A DNA stretch of 64,000 bases, taken from assembly GCF_009856865.1 (NCBI RefSeq), contig NZ_WVUD01000009.1:1-64000 (forward strand). The letters are read 5' to 3'. The DNA is from Solidesulfovibrio aerotolerans (GTDB lineage: Bacteria; Desulfobacterota; Desulfovibrionia; Desulfovibrionales; Desulfovibrionaceae). The notes under the pieces are model-generated. The model was not told where the DNA came from. It ran no database searches and was given only the letters and a program-made list of their open reading frames with translations. Shown piece after piece: positions 43,836-52,231 of this stretch. Position 1 is the first letter of the stretch. The number at the start of each line of letters is the position of its first letter. The position numbers were made by a program, and so were the translations under genes.

Positions 43836-44912
43836 ATGGACTTTTCGCCGATCTTATTTGACACCGTTGTCATCGTTGCCAAAAACGAAGACAACGCCCG
43901 CCGCGACCGGCGTTCCCTGGCTTCGTTTCGACCACAGCGGGTGGAACACTTCGTTTCCGGGGCCAAAGCCCTGGCCTTTTTGCTGGCCAACCGGGTGGAC
44001 ATGGTGCTGCTCGACAGCCAGCTTGAGGACATGGACGCCACGCAGTTTTTGCGGGCCACCCGGCGGGACATGCGCCTCAAAGATGTGCCCATCGTCATGG
44101 TCACGGCCGCAAGCAGCCGCGAGAAAGTCCTGGACGCCATCGCCCAGGGCTGCGCCGGCTATATTCTGCGGCCGTATTCGGAAGATACCTTCGCCAAACA
44201 CGTCCTGCGCGGCTGTCAGGTGGAACGGGTCACGGAAATCGAACGGCAGCAGATCGAAGACGCCCGGGAAATGATCGCCGCCGGCAATTTCGACGACGCC
44301 ATCGAAGCCTTTGAAGAGATCATCTCCGAACAGAACATGGCCCAGAAATACTACGACATGGGCTGCCGGTGTCTGGTGCGGCAAAAATTCGGCCAGGCCA
44401 TCATCGCCTTTAAAAAGGCCATCAAGTTCAACGATCTGTTCGCCGAGGCCTATAAGGGGCTGGCCGACGCCTACAAGGCCAAGGGCGAGATCGACGAATT
44501 CAAGCGCTATCTGCAAAAAGCCGCCGAGGTCCATGCCCAGTTCAACCGGCTGGAAGAGACCAAGGAACTGTTTATCGAGATCCTCAAATACGATGCGCTC
44601 TCACCCAACCCCTTTAACTCCCTGGGGGTCAAGCTGCGCAAGAGCGGCGATCTGGCCGGGGCGCTGCACGCCTACAGTCAGGCGCTCACGCTGACCCCGG
44701 ATGACGAAAATATCCACTTCAACATGTCCAAGGCCTACTATTTCATGGGCAATGTCGAAGCGGCCAAAGGCAGCGTGGAAAAAGCCCTGGAAATAACACC
44801 CTCCTTTGAGGAAGGGCGCAAACTCTATCGCAAGCTCGCCAACCGCGAGTATCCCCGCCCGGCCACAGCCGGCGAGCATCGCCCGGCCAAAGACATGGCG
44901 CGCGACGAATAG
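43836..44912 (+). CDS. Response-regulator-like protein with TPR domain
   Basis: 358-residue protein: receiver-like domain (residues ~8-125) then TPR repeats to the end (e.g. GQAIIAFKKAIKFNDLFAEAYKGLADAYKAKG and NPFNSLGVKLRKSGDLAGALHAYSQAL). The receiver keeps the phospho-acceptor position (LLDSQLEDMD) but the acidic pocket reads AKNED and the usual Lys is Arg in ILRPYS, so phosphorylation may be altered or absent. Such RR-TPR proteins act as adaptors in motility, secretion or signalling. No DNA-binding domain. Starts 21 bases after the HD gene; a dispersed repeat copy follows. Confidence 0.85.
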   Translation: MDFSPILFDTVVIVAKNEDNARRDRRSLASFRPQRVEHFVSGAKALAFLLANRVDMVLLDSQLEDMDATQFLRATRRDMRLKDVPIVMVTAASSREKVLDAIAQGCAGYILRPYSEDTFAKHVLRGCQVERVTEIERQQIEDAREMIAAGNFDDAIEAFEEIISEQNMAQKYYDMGCRCLVRQKFGQAIIAFKKAIKFNDLFAEAYKGLADAYKAKGEIDEFKRYLQKAAEVHAQFNRLEETKELFIEILKYDALSPNPFNSLGVKLRKSGDLAGALHAYSQALTLTPDDENIHFNMSKAYYFMGNVEAAKGSVEKALEITPSFEEGRKLYRKLANREYPRPATAGEHRPAKDMARDE

Positions 44913-44944
44913 GGGAAGCGCAAGAGGCCGGGGAAGGCAGAAGA

Positions 44945-45233
44945 GGCCTCCGGCGGCCAAAGGGGTGGCCCCTTTGGAATCCCTCCTGGAAGGCAAAGGG
45001 TTAAGGGGGATGGCGTTGCCGCGATGGGTGGGTGGGATCAAAATGCACTTGCGTCGGGCGGGCAATGCCGCAAGGCAAGCATGACGGGAACCACCGTTGC
45101 TCCCGTCACGCGCTTCTTTCGGCTTTCCTGGCCCCCAGCCGGCCCGTTCGCCAGGAAACGCCCATATCCCCTTGAAAAAACTTCTCCCATTCAGGGGGTC
45201 CGGGGGGGATGATCCCCCCCGGCCGCCGGAGGC
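44945..45233. repeat. Dispersed repeat copy 6 (A+, C, B-), longest form
   Basis: 289-base element starting 33 bases after the RR-TPR stop and ending 40 bases before the motB stop. It has left GCCTCCGGCGGCC with A core, central GCAATGCCGCAAGGCAAGC and module C at 45085-45103, and right B core inverted, ending GGCCGCCGGAGGC. GA-rich tract outside the left end, CT-rich outside the right. Confidence 0.85.
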
Positions 45234-45272
45234 CTCTTCTGTCTTCTCCTCTCTTGCACTCCCCCACTCCCG

Positions 45273-46232
45273 CTACGGGCTGACCAAAATCACGACGCGT
45301 CGATTTTTCGCCTGGTTTTCCGGGATGCTGCGTCCTGCCGGGTCGGTGTTGGGCGCGACCGGCAGGGTGTCGGCCAGTCCTTCGACGCGCATGTGGTCGC
45401 GGGGCACGCCGTTGTCGATGAGAAAGCGGGCCACCCGGCTGGCCCGGGCCGAGGACAGTTCCCAGTTGGAGGGATAGAGCCAGGATTCCATGGGCAGATT
45501 GTCGGTGTGGCCTTCCACGGTGATTTTATACGGCGTGCCGGCCAGGGTGGCGGCGATGTCGCGCAACAGCGGCACACCGCCGGGTTTGACCTCGGCGCTG
45601 GCCAGATCAAAAAAGGCCGCGCCGCGCAGATTGAGCTCCACGCCGTTTTCCCGAGGCTTCACTTCCACGTTGCCTGACGCAATATCGAGCTTGGCCGAAA
45701 GCTCTTTGCGAATGTCGTCGAGGCTCTTTTTGGTCGGCCCGGTGCGTTCATTGGCGGCTTTATCCGCCGGCGTTTCGGGTTTGGCCGGCTGTTGGGCCTC
45801 GGCTGGCTGGCCTTCTCCCGGCGTTTTGGCCAACTCGGGCGTTTTGGCCGGCTCGGGCTGGACCGGTTTGGGCGCAGGCGGTTCCAGCGGCGGGGTAGGT
45901 TCGCTGGCCAGGGTGGTGTGGGTGACTTTGGAGCGCACCATGGGTTTTTCGACCGGCGGTTGGGCGGGGGCTGGAGCCGGAGCCGGAGCCGGGGCGGTCC
46001 TGCCGACAACGGGCGGGGATACCCCGGGGTTTTTGCGGGGCGCGGGCTTGTCCTGGACCATGGCCTGCTGCATGGAATCGGCCACGCGCTCGTAGCGGTT
46101 GAGATCCACATGGGACACGGCCACGAGCAGCAGGAAAAAGCACAGCAACAGCGTCATCATGTCGGCCAGGGAAATAGGCCAGAGGTCTTCGTCGTCGTGG
46201 TGGCGTTTGCGCAGATCCGACAATTTGAGCAC
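45273..46232 (-). CDS. motB: Flagellar stator protein MotB
   Basis: 319-residue stator partner of MotA. Single membrane helix with the ion-binding aspartate in LWPISLADMMTLLLCFF (about D24), a long proline/alanine-rich linker (residues ~70-165) and a C-terminal OmpA-like peptidoglycan-binding domain (ITVEGHTDNLPMESWLYPSNWELSSARA). The linker is longer and more low-complexity than in many MotB proteins. It is separated from motA by 17 kb and is on the opposite strand, flanked on both sides by repeat copies. Confidence 0.93.
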   Translation of the reverse strand: MLKLSDLRKRHHDDEDLWPISLADMMTLLLCFFLLLVAVSHVDLNRYERVADSMQQAMVQDKPAPRKNPGVSPPVVGRTAPAPAPAPAPAQPPVEKPMVRSKVTHTTLASEPTPPLEPPAPKPVQPEPAKTPELAKTPGEGQPAEAQQPAKPETPADKAANERTGPTKKSLDDIRKELSAKLDIASGNVEVKPRENGVELNLRGAAFFDLASAEVKPGGVPLLRDIAATLAGTPYKITVEGHTDNLPMESWLYPSNWELSSARASRVARFLIDNGVPRDHMRVEGLADTLPVAPNTDPAGRSIPENQAKNRRVVILVSP

Positions 46233-46273
46233 GGCAGTATGGTCCTTTTATTTCTTGCGCGGGGGCACGGAAT

Positions 46274-46429
46274 GCCTCCGGCGGCCAAAGGGGTGACCCC
46301 TTTGGAATCCCACCGGGAAGGCAAGGGGTTTATAGGGACAACGTCTGCCGCTGCAACCCAATCCCCCCTTGAAAAACTTCTCCCATTCAGGGGGGCCGGG
46401 GGGGATGATCCCCCCCGGCCGCCGGAGGC
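46274..46429. repeat. Dispersed repeat copy 7 (A+, B-), short form
   Basis: 156-base element 42 bases upstream of motB. Left A core (CCAAAGGGGTGACCCCTTTGG), middle CAACGTCTGCCGCTGC, right inverted B core, ends GGCCGCCGGAGGC. The mirror order of copies 3 and 5, confirming that the unit can be inverted. Confidence 0.85.
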
Positions 46430-46451
46430 CTCTTCGCTTTATCTTCTTCGC

Positions 46452-47555
46452 CTACCTGCTGCGCAGGCGGGGCGCGTCGCGGAACTCGCCGCCGGGGAAG
46501 CGGTCGGCTTCGCGGCTGATCAGTTCATCGCCGGCAAATTCCGTCTGGCGGTTCTGGGCTTTGAGATCCAGCCACTGGGCCAGGGATCGGGCAGCGCGCA
46601 GCCCGGAATAGATGGCCTTGCCGATCTTGCTTGGGCCGGTGAGTGCATCGCCGGCCACGAACACGTTTTCGATGGCCGTCATATTGAGCCAGCGCACTTC
46701 GCCCTTGCGCACGGATTCAAGCCCGAGTTCCTTGGCAAAGGGTGGCGTGGCCACTTCGCCGATGGCGGCCACGATGACCTCGGCGGCCAAGGTTTTTTCG
46801 CTGCCGTCCTGGCGGTAGGAAAAGCCGGTGACCGCCTGCTCGCCGCTAACGGCCACGGGCAGACAGCGCTCGTGCCACACGACCCCGGCCGCCTCCAGCC
46901 GTTCGATCTCCAGGGCACCGCACGGGGCCTCGGCCCGGGTGCGGCGATAGAGCATGGCCACCGAGGCCGCGCCCAGGGCCACGGCTCCATGGGCCACGTC
47001 CACGGCCGCATGGCCGGCGCCGATGACCACGACCCGTTTGCCGGCCACATCCGGCGCTTTGACCCCCGGGGCGCAGTAGTGGGCGGCCCGGATGGGAAAG
47101 AGAAATTGCAGCCCGGAGAGCACGCCGGGCAATTCCTCGCCCGGGATGCCCAGCCGGCGGGATTTCCAGGAGCCGGTGGCGATCATGATGGCCTCGTGCT
47201 TGGTGATCATGTCGCCAAGGCCCTTGACCTCGTTGCAGAAATGGTCGCCCTCTTCCTCGAAAAGCGGCGCGCTGCAACAGATTTTGGTGTGGGTGTGAAA
47301 GTTGACGCCGTAGCGCCGGGCCATGCGCAACGTGCCGGCCTCGATGCGCTCGCGTGGAATGCGGTGGCCGGGGATGCCAAAGAGCATAAGCCCCCCCGGG
47401 CGCGGCATCTTGTCGTAGACTTCCACGGCATGGCCCAGGCACGACAGGTAGCCGGCGGCAGCCAGCCCCGACGGCCCGGCACCGATGATGCCGACCGAGA
47501 CGCCGCTGGCCGGCGGGGGATCGCCGCACAGAAAATTGAAATTCATGGGGTCCAT
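46452..47555 (-). CDS. FAD/NAD(P)-dependent oxidoreductase (GltD-like)
   Basis: 367-residue flavoprotein resembling the small subunit of glutamate synthase without its iron-sulfur cysteines. FAD motif GIIGAGPSGLAAAGYLS (~22-38), GGLMLFGIPGHRIPRERIEAG, second dinucleotide motif VIGAGHAAVDVAHGAVALGA and a C-terminal FAD motif VFVAGDALTGPSKIGKAIYSG. Such proteins oxidise NAD(P)H and feed electrons to partner proteins; the partner is not seen here. A repeat copy lies between it and motB. Confidence 0.83.
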   Translation of the reverse strand: MDPMNFNFLCGDPPPASGVSVGIIGAGPSGLAAAGYLSCLGHAVEVYDKMPRPGGLMLFGIPGHRIPRERIEAGTLRMARRYGVNFHTHTKICCSAPLFEEEGDHFCNEVKGLGDMITKHEAIMIATGSWKSRRLGIPGEELPGVLSGLQFLFPIRAAHYCAPGVKAPDVAGKRVVVIGAGHAAVDVAHGAVALGAASVAMLYRRTRAEAPCGALEIERLEAAGVVWHERCLPVAVSGEQAVTGFSYRQDGSEKTLAAEVIVAAIGEVATPPFAKELGLESVRKGEVRWLNMTAIENVFVAGDALTGPSKIGKAIYSGLRAARSLAQWLDLKAQNRQTEFAGDELISREADRFPGGEFRDAPRLRSR

Positions 47556-47674
47556 GGCTGCTCCGGGTTTAGGACAGCCTACGCCAAAGCGCCGGCCGGT
47601 TCAACGCCGGAAGGTGTGACTTTTACTCGTGAATATGCGAACAAACCCGCCCTGCCGGAAGAGGGAAAGGGGCC

Positions 47675-48583
47675 ATGACACACATCTATTGCAAACTCAT
47701 CGGCTCTGCCGTGCTCTGGGGCGGCACCTGGGTGGCCGGGCGGCTGCTGGCTGCGTCCATGGGGCCTTTTTCAGCGGCCTTTCTGCGTTTTGCCCTGGCC
47801 TCGGTGTTTCTTTTCTTTCTCACCGCCCGCGTCGAGGGGCGCTTTCCCCGGCTGTCCCGCCGGGAGCTGCCCTGGCTGCTCACCCTCGCCGCAACCGGCA
47901 TCTTCGCTTATAATGCCTTGTTTTTCGCCGGTCTGCGCACGGTCCCGGCCGGGCGGGCGGCGCTGATTGTGGCCTGCATCCCGTCGGTGGTGGCTCTTTT
48001 TTCCGGCCTGCTCTTCCGGGAAGCCTTCCCACCGCGCAAACTCGCCGGCATCGCCCTGTCGTTTGGCGGCGTGGGCGTTATCGTCTCGGGCGGCGACGTT
48101 GCGGCGCTTTTTGCAAAGGGTCTGTCCACCGGCGATCTGTGCATCTTCGGCTGCGTGGCCGCCTGGGCCGCCTATACCCTGGCCGGCAAAAAGGCCATGG
48201 AGCGCATCGCTCCCTACAGCGCCGTGACCTGGTCGTGCATTCTGGGGGCGCTCATGCTGTTGCCGCCGGCCCTGGCCATGGGACTAACCCGCGACGTGGC
48301 CGCTGCCCCCCCCACGGCCTGGGGGCTGGTCGCCTTTTTCGGCATCCTGGCCACGGGCTTCGGTTTCTCCTGGTATTACGAAGGAGTCAAAGCCCTTGGG
48401 CCGACCAAGGCCGGCGTTTTCATCAACCTCGTGCCGGTGGTGGCCGTATTTCTCGGCTGGCTGCTCCTGGGCGAACCCTTGTCACCGACCCTGGCCCTGG
48501 GCGGCGGACTCGTCCTTGCCGGGGTGTGGCTCACCAACCGGCAGGGGCAAAAAGGGCAGCGCGCGGCTTTGAAAACGCGATAA
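47675..48583 (+). CDS. EamA-type drug/metabolite (DMT) transporter
   Basis: 302-residue protein with ten membrane helices arranged as two EamA repeats, e.g. WGGTWVAGRLLAASMGPFSAAFLRFALASVFLF and the second beginning GDLCIFGCVAAWAAYTLAGKKAM. Conserved elements RTVPAGRAALIVACIPSVVALFS and LGPTKAGVFINLVPVVAVFLGWLLLGEPLSP are seen. Likely exports amino acids or other metabolites. The C-terminus is basic. It is read divergently from the GltD-like gene. Confidence 0.88.
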   Translation: MTHIYCKLIGSAVLWGGTWVAGRLLAASMGPFSAAFLRFALASVFLFFLTARVEGRFPRLSRRELPWLLTLAATGIFAYNALFFAGLRTVPAGRAALIVACIPSVVALFSGLLFREAFPPRKLAGIALSFGGVGVIVSGGDVAALFAKGLSTGDLCIFGCVAAWAAYTLAGKKAMERIAPYSAVTWSCILGALMLLPPALAMGLTRDVAAAPPTAWGLVAFFGILATGFGFSWYYEGVKALGPTKAGVFINLVPVVAVFLGWLLLGEPLSPTLALGGGLVLAGVWLTNRQGQKGQRAALKTR

Positions 48584-48652
48584 CGGCCTTGTGTTCAGAC
48601 CGGCGAGGCGCTAGTGGAGCCAAATCATACGCTCGCACGGAGTGCCCCTCGA

Positions 48653-49570
48653 ATGGAAATGCAAACCGCCCCGGCCAGGGTTCTCATCGTTGACGACGCC
48701 CCGTCCAACCTGGCCATCCTCACCGAGACGCTGCGGGCGCACTACGATATCCGCATTGCCAGCGGTGGCTATGAGGCCTTGCGGCTGGTGGACGAGAGCC
48801 CGCCGGACCTGATTCTGCTCGATATCGTCATGCCGGACCTGGACGGTTACGAAGTCTGCCGTCGGCTCAAAGAGCGGGCCGCCACCCGCAACATCCCCAT
48901 TATCTTTCTCACGTCCAAGGGTGAAGTCGCCGATGAAACCCTCGGGCTGGCTCTTGGAGCCGTGGACTACATCATAAAGCCCATCAGCGTCCCCATCGTT
49001 CAGGCCAGGGTGCGCACCCATGTGGAACTCAAGCGCCGGGGCGATCTGCTGGAAACACTCTCCATGCGCGACGGCTTGACCGGCATCCCCAACCGCCGCT
49101 TCTTTGACGACTGCCTGGACCGGGCGTGGCGGCAGGGCCTGCGCACCGCCAAACCGCTCAGTCTGCTTATGGCCGACATCGACTATTTCAAGGACTACAA
49201 CGATACCTACGGCCACATGGCCGGGGACGAGTGCTTAAAGCTGGTGGCCTGCGCCCTGACCGGCGTGCTCAATCGGCCGTGCGATCTGGCGGCGCGCTTT
49301 GGCGGGGAAGAATTCACCGTCGTGCTCGAAGACACCGATATTGCCGGCGCGCTGCATGTGGCCGAAACCATGCGTGCCGCCGTACAGGATATGGGCCTGC
49401 CCCACACCGGCTCCCATATCGCCCCGATAGTGACCATCTCCCTTGGCGCGGCCTGCACCGTCCCGACCAACGCGTCCACACCCGAGGAACTGCTGTGCCT
49501 GGCCGACCGCAAGCTCTATGAAGCCAAACAGGCTGGTCGCAACCGGGCCTTTGGCGTCCAGACCTTGTAG
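48653..49570 (+). CDS. Response regulator with GGDEF diguanylate cyclase domain
   Basis: 305-residue PleD-like protein. Receiver domain (residues ~7-125): acidic VDDA, phospho-acceptor in LLDIVMPDLDG, conserved Thr/Lys in FLTSKGE and IKPIS. GGDEF domain (~145-300): DGLTGIPNRRFFDD, active-site motif FGGEEF, and DRKLYEAKQAGRNR. The active site is the catalytically competent GGEEF form, so it should make c-di-GMP when phosphorylated. No RxxD product-inhibition site was confirmed. The ATG at 48653 is chosen; a GTG at 48614 is a possible alternative. Confidence 0.9.
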   Translation: MEMQTAPARVLIVDDAPSNLAILTETLRAHYDIRIASGGYEALRLVDESPPDLILLDIVMPDLDGYEVCRRLKERAATRNIPIIFLTSKGEVADETLGLALGAVDYIIKPISVPIVQARVRTHVELKRRGDLLETLSMRDGLTGIPNRRFFDDCLDRAWRQGLRTAKPLSLLMADIDYFKDYNDTYGHMAGDECLKLVACALTGVLNRPCDLAARFGGEEFTVVLEDTDIAGALHVAETMRAAVQDMGLPHTGSHIAPIVTISLGAACTVPTNASTPEELLCLADRKLYEAKQAGRNRAFGVQTL

Positions 49571-49770
49571 AAGGCCCCGGCGTCTGGCTCCCGGCGCTCG
49601 CCGCACGCCAAGCTTTCCCTGGCCGGATAGGCACGCGCGCCCGCACGACCGGCGTCAGGCCGGGGCGCGCGGCGCACCCCGATCTTCGGCGTAAAAGACC
49701 GCTTGCGTGCCGTCTGTCCGCGGCCTGGGGGGCAGCCGGCACCGTGCCGCCGCTCTTGATCGTTAAAGCC

Positions 49771-49798
49771 TTGTCTGTTAGTTCTTTTCGGTTACAAA
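49771..49798 (+). promoter_or_regulatory. Possible promoter of the second amino-acid ABC operon
   Basis: TTGTCT and TACAAA (4 of 6 each) at 16-base spacing, about 90 bases before the binding-protein start. Reasonable but unproven. Confidence 0.35.
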
Positions 49799-49888
49799 TC
49801 GATGCTGCGGTTCTTCGCGCCGGTCCATCCGGCGTCGTCGGATACGGCTTTTGCCCAAACCTGCCACCTTCAACCCCGGGAGCGACCC

Positions 49889-50641
49889 ATGCGCAAACGT
49901 TTTGGCCTTCTGCTGGCTGCTCTGGCCGCCTTTGTCCTGTGTTTCGGCGGCTTGGCCCAGGCTGAGGAAAAAGTGTACGTCAATGGCATCGATTTCGGCT
50001 TTCCGCCGTTCGGTTTCGTGGACAAGGCCGGCAATCCCACCGGCTTTGACGTCGAATCCCTGGACTGGATCGCCAAGAAGATGGGCTTTAAAGTCAAGCA
50101 TCAGCCCATGGACTGGGACGGCATCATCCCGGCCCTGCTCGCCAAAAAAATCGACATCATCGCCTCGGGCATGAGCGCCACGGCCGAGCGTGCCCAGAAG
50201 GTCGATTTCTCCATCCCCTACTACGAAGTCACCCAGGTGCTCGTGGTCGGCGACAAGGAAAAGGGCACCCTGCCCGAGCTGCTCAAGTCCGGCAAAAAGA
50301 TCGGCATCCAGCGCGGCACCGTCACGGCCAAGCTGCTGGAAGGTCTGGTCACCCAGCCCGGCTACAAGTTTGAACTGGTGCCCTACGACTCCACCGACCT
50401 GTCCATGGAAGACGTGAAGATCGGCCGCATCGCCGGTTCCGGCATGGACAGCACCATTGCCCAGGAGACCATGAAGAACCCGGGCTTCAAAGTCGCCGGC
50501 ACCTTCGATGCCGCGCCCGAGAAGTACGGCTATGCCATGCGCAAGGAAGACAAGGAATTCCAGGACAAGGTCAATAAGGGCTTGAAGCTGCTGATGGCCG
50601 ACCCCTACTGGAAAGAGCTTAAGGCCAAGTACGGCCTGTAA
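49889..50641 (+). CDS. Amino acid ABC transporter, periplasmic binding protein
   Basis: 250-residue family 3 binding protein with signal peptide MRKRFGLLLAALAAFVLCFGG ending near LAQA. Ligand-site segments include GIDFGFPPFGFVDKAGNPTGFDVES, then LAKKIDIIASGMSATAERAQKVDFSIPYYE and GRIAGSGMDSTIAQ. GGGAG lies 6 bases before the ATG. It heads a second polar amino acid transporter operon with two permease genes and one ATPase. A perfect 14-bp hairpin follows its stop. Confidence 0.92.
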   Translation: MRKRFGLLLAALAAFVLCFGGLAQAEEKVYVNGIDFGFPPFGFVDKAGNPTGFDVESLDWIAKKMGFKVKHQPMDWDGIIPALLAKKIDIIASGMSATAERAQKVDFSIPYYEVTQVLVVGDKEKGTLPELLKSGKKIGIQRGTVTAKLLEGLVTQPGYKFELVPYDSTDLSMEDVKIGRIAGSGMDSTIAQETMKNPGFKVAGTFDAAPEKYGYAMRKEDKEFQDKVNKGLKLLMADPYWKELKAKYGL

Positions 50642-50658
50642 ACCACTGCCTGATGTTG

Positions 50659-50691
50659 CCGGGTCCGCAGTGCTGCGCACTGCGGACCCGG
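50659..50691 (+). promoter_or_regulatory. Intercistronic hairpin after the binding-protein gene
   Basis: CCGGGTCCGCAGTG (50659-50672) and CACTGCGGACCCGG (50678-50691) form a perfect 14-bp stem with a 5-base loop, 17 bases after the stop and before the permease. No T-run, so likely a stabiliser or partial terminator that raises binding protein over membrane subunits. Confidence 0.65.
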
Positions 50692-50713
50692 GCGACTCCC
50701 CCGGACGTTTTTC

Positions 50714-51427
50714 ATGGAAGGATTTCTCAAAGCCGCCCAAGCCAGTTGGGACGCCCTGCCCTATATCCTCGGCGGCCTGTGGTGGACGGCGGGGCTTATC
50801 ATCGGGGCCATGCTCGTGGGTTTTCTCCTCGGCGTGCCCCTGGCTGTGGCCCATGTCTACGGCCGCCCGCTTTCCCGAAAGCTCGTCGCCGGCTATGTCT
50901 GGCTCTTTCGCGGCGTGCCCATCCTGGTCCAGCTCTACCTCTTTTATTTCGGCATCATGGCCTATCTAAGCGAAATCCCGGCCCTGTCCTTTCTGCCCCT
51001 GTCTTCCGGGTTCGTCTCGGCCGTCATCGTCCTGGGGCTGACCAGCGCCGCCTATCAGTCGCAAATTTTTCGCGGGGCCATGAACAGCCTGCCCGCCGGC
51101 CAGCTCAAGGCTGCCCGGGCGTTGGGCATGAGCGACGCCGTGGCCATCCGCACCATCGTCCTGCCGCAAGCCCTGCGGCTGGCCATACCGGCCTGGTCCA
51201 ACGAATATTCCATTTTGCTCAAGGACTCGGCCCTGGCCTTTACCATCGGCGTCCTGGAAGTCATGGCCCGCACCCGGGCCGTGGCCGCCACCACCCACCA
51301 GCCGCTGCCCCTGTCGCTGCTCGCCGGCGGACTGTTTTTTTTCCTGACCTGGGCCGGCATCAAGGCCCTCAAACGGCTTGAAGCCACGGTGCGCATCCCC
51401 GGATACGCGCACCAGGGAAGTCTGTAG
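50714..51427 (+). CDS. Amino acid ABC transporter permease 1
   Basis: 237-residue HisM/GlnP-type permease with about five helices; FRGVPILVQLYLFYFGIM near residue 70 and the EAA-loop stretch LKAARALGMSDAVAIRTIVLPQALRLAIPAWSNEYSILLKDSAL. Pairs with a second permease encoded at 52232, so the channel is probably a heterodimer. It is separated from the ATPase gene by one base. Confidence 0.9.
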   Translation: MEGFLKAAQASWDALPYILGGLWWTAGLIIGAMLVGFLLGVPLAVAHVYGRPLSRKLVAGYVWLFRGVPILVQLYLFYFGIMAYLSEIPALSFLPLSSGFVSAVIVLGLTSAAYQSQIFRGAMNSLPAGQLKAARALGMSDAVAIRTIVLPQALRLAIPAWSNEYSILLKDSALAFTIGVLEVMARTRAVAATTHQPLPLSLLAGGLFFFLTWAGIKALKRLEATVRIPGYAHQGSL

Positions 51428-51428
51428 C

Positions 51429-52217
51429 ATGGATGATCCGGTCATTTTGCGCGTGGAAAACGTCGTTAAGACCATCGGCGGGCAGCGTATCCTCGACGAC
51501 GTGTCCCTGTCTGTCAAAAAGGGACGCCTGAAGGTGCTCATTGGCCCCTCCGGCGCAGGCAAGTCCACGCTATTGGCCTGCATCAACTTCCTGTCGCCCC
51601 CGGATTCGGGCACGATTTCCCTGGACGGCGTCCCGGTCAACGGCAAGTCGAAAAAAGAGCTGCTGGCCCTTCGCCAGCAGGTCGGCATGATCTTTCAGGA
51701 TTTTAACCTGTTCGACCACTTGAGCACGCTTGATAACGTCCGGGTGGCGCTTGTCAAAGTCAAGGGCCTGGACAAGCGCGCCGCCACCAACCGGGCCATG
51801 GAAGAGCTTGCCCGGGTCGGTCTGGCCGACAAGGCCGCGCTCTATCCGGCCCAGCTTTCCGGCGGCCAGAAACAGCGCGTCTCCGTGGCCCGGGCCTTGG
51901 CCATGGACCCCAAGGTGCTGCTCCTGGACGAGCCCACCTCGGCCCTGGACCCGGAACTGATCGGCGAAGTGCTCACCGTCATCCGCGATCTGGCCGATGA
52001 AGGCATGACCATGGTCATGGCCACCCACCAGATCAGTTTTTCGGCCTCGCTGGCCGATGAATTCCTGTTTATGGAAAAGGGCCGCATCGTGGAGCGCGGC
52101 ACGCCGACCACGCTGCTCGCCCGGGATTCCGGCAGCCGCACCCAGTCGTTTTGCGCCAAACTCAGCGAACTGGCCGGAGACGGCCACTGCGAGCTCGCCC
52201 CACCTAGCGGGGCGTAA
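51429..52217 (+). CDS. Amino acid ABC transporter, ATP-binding subunit
   Basis: 262-residue GlnQ-class ATPase. Walker A GPSGAGKST, signature LSGGQKQRVSVARAL, Walker [17 protein letters not shown]-loop MATHQISFSAS. FQDFNLFDHLSTLDNV is the typical polar amino acid importer pattern. The H-loop glutamine/histidine context is slightly unusual but intact. The gene sits between its two permease genes. Confidence 0.92.
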   Translation: MDDPVILRVENVVKTIGGQRILDDVSLSVKKGRLKVLIGPSGAGKSTLLACINFLSPPDSGTISLDGVPVNGKSKKELLALRQQVGMIFQDFNLFDHLSTLDNVRVALVKVKGLDKRAATNRAMEELARVGLADKAALYPAQLSGGQKQRVSVARALAMDPKVLLLDEPTSALDPELIGEVLTVIRDLADEGMTMVMATHQISFSASLADEFLFMEKGRIVERGTPTTLLARDSGSRTQSFCAKLSELAGDGHCELAPPSGA

Positions 52218-52231
52218 GGACGCGCCGCCCC

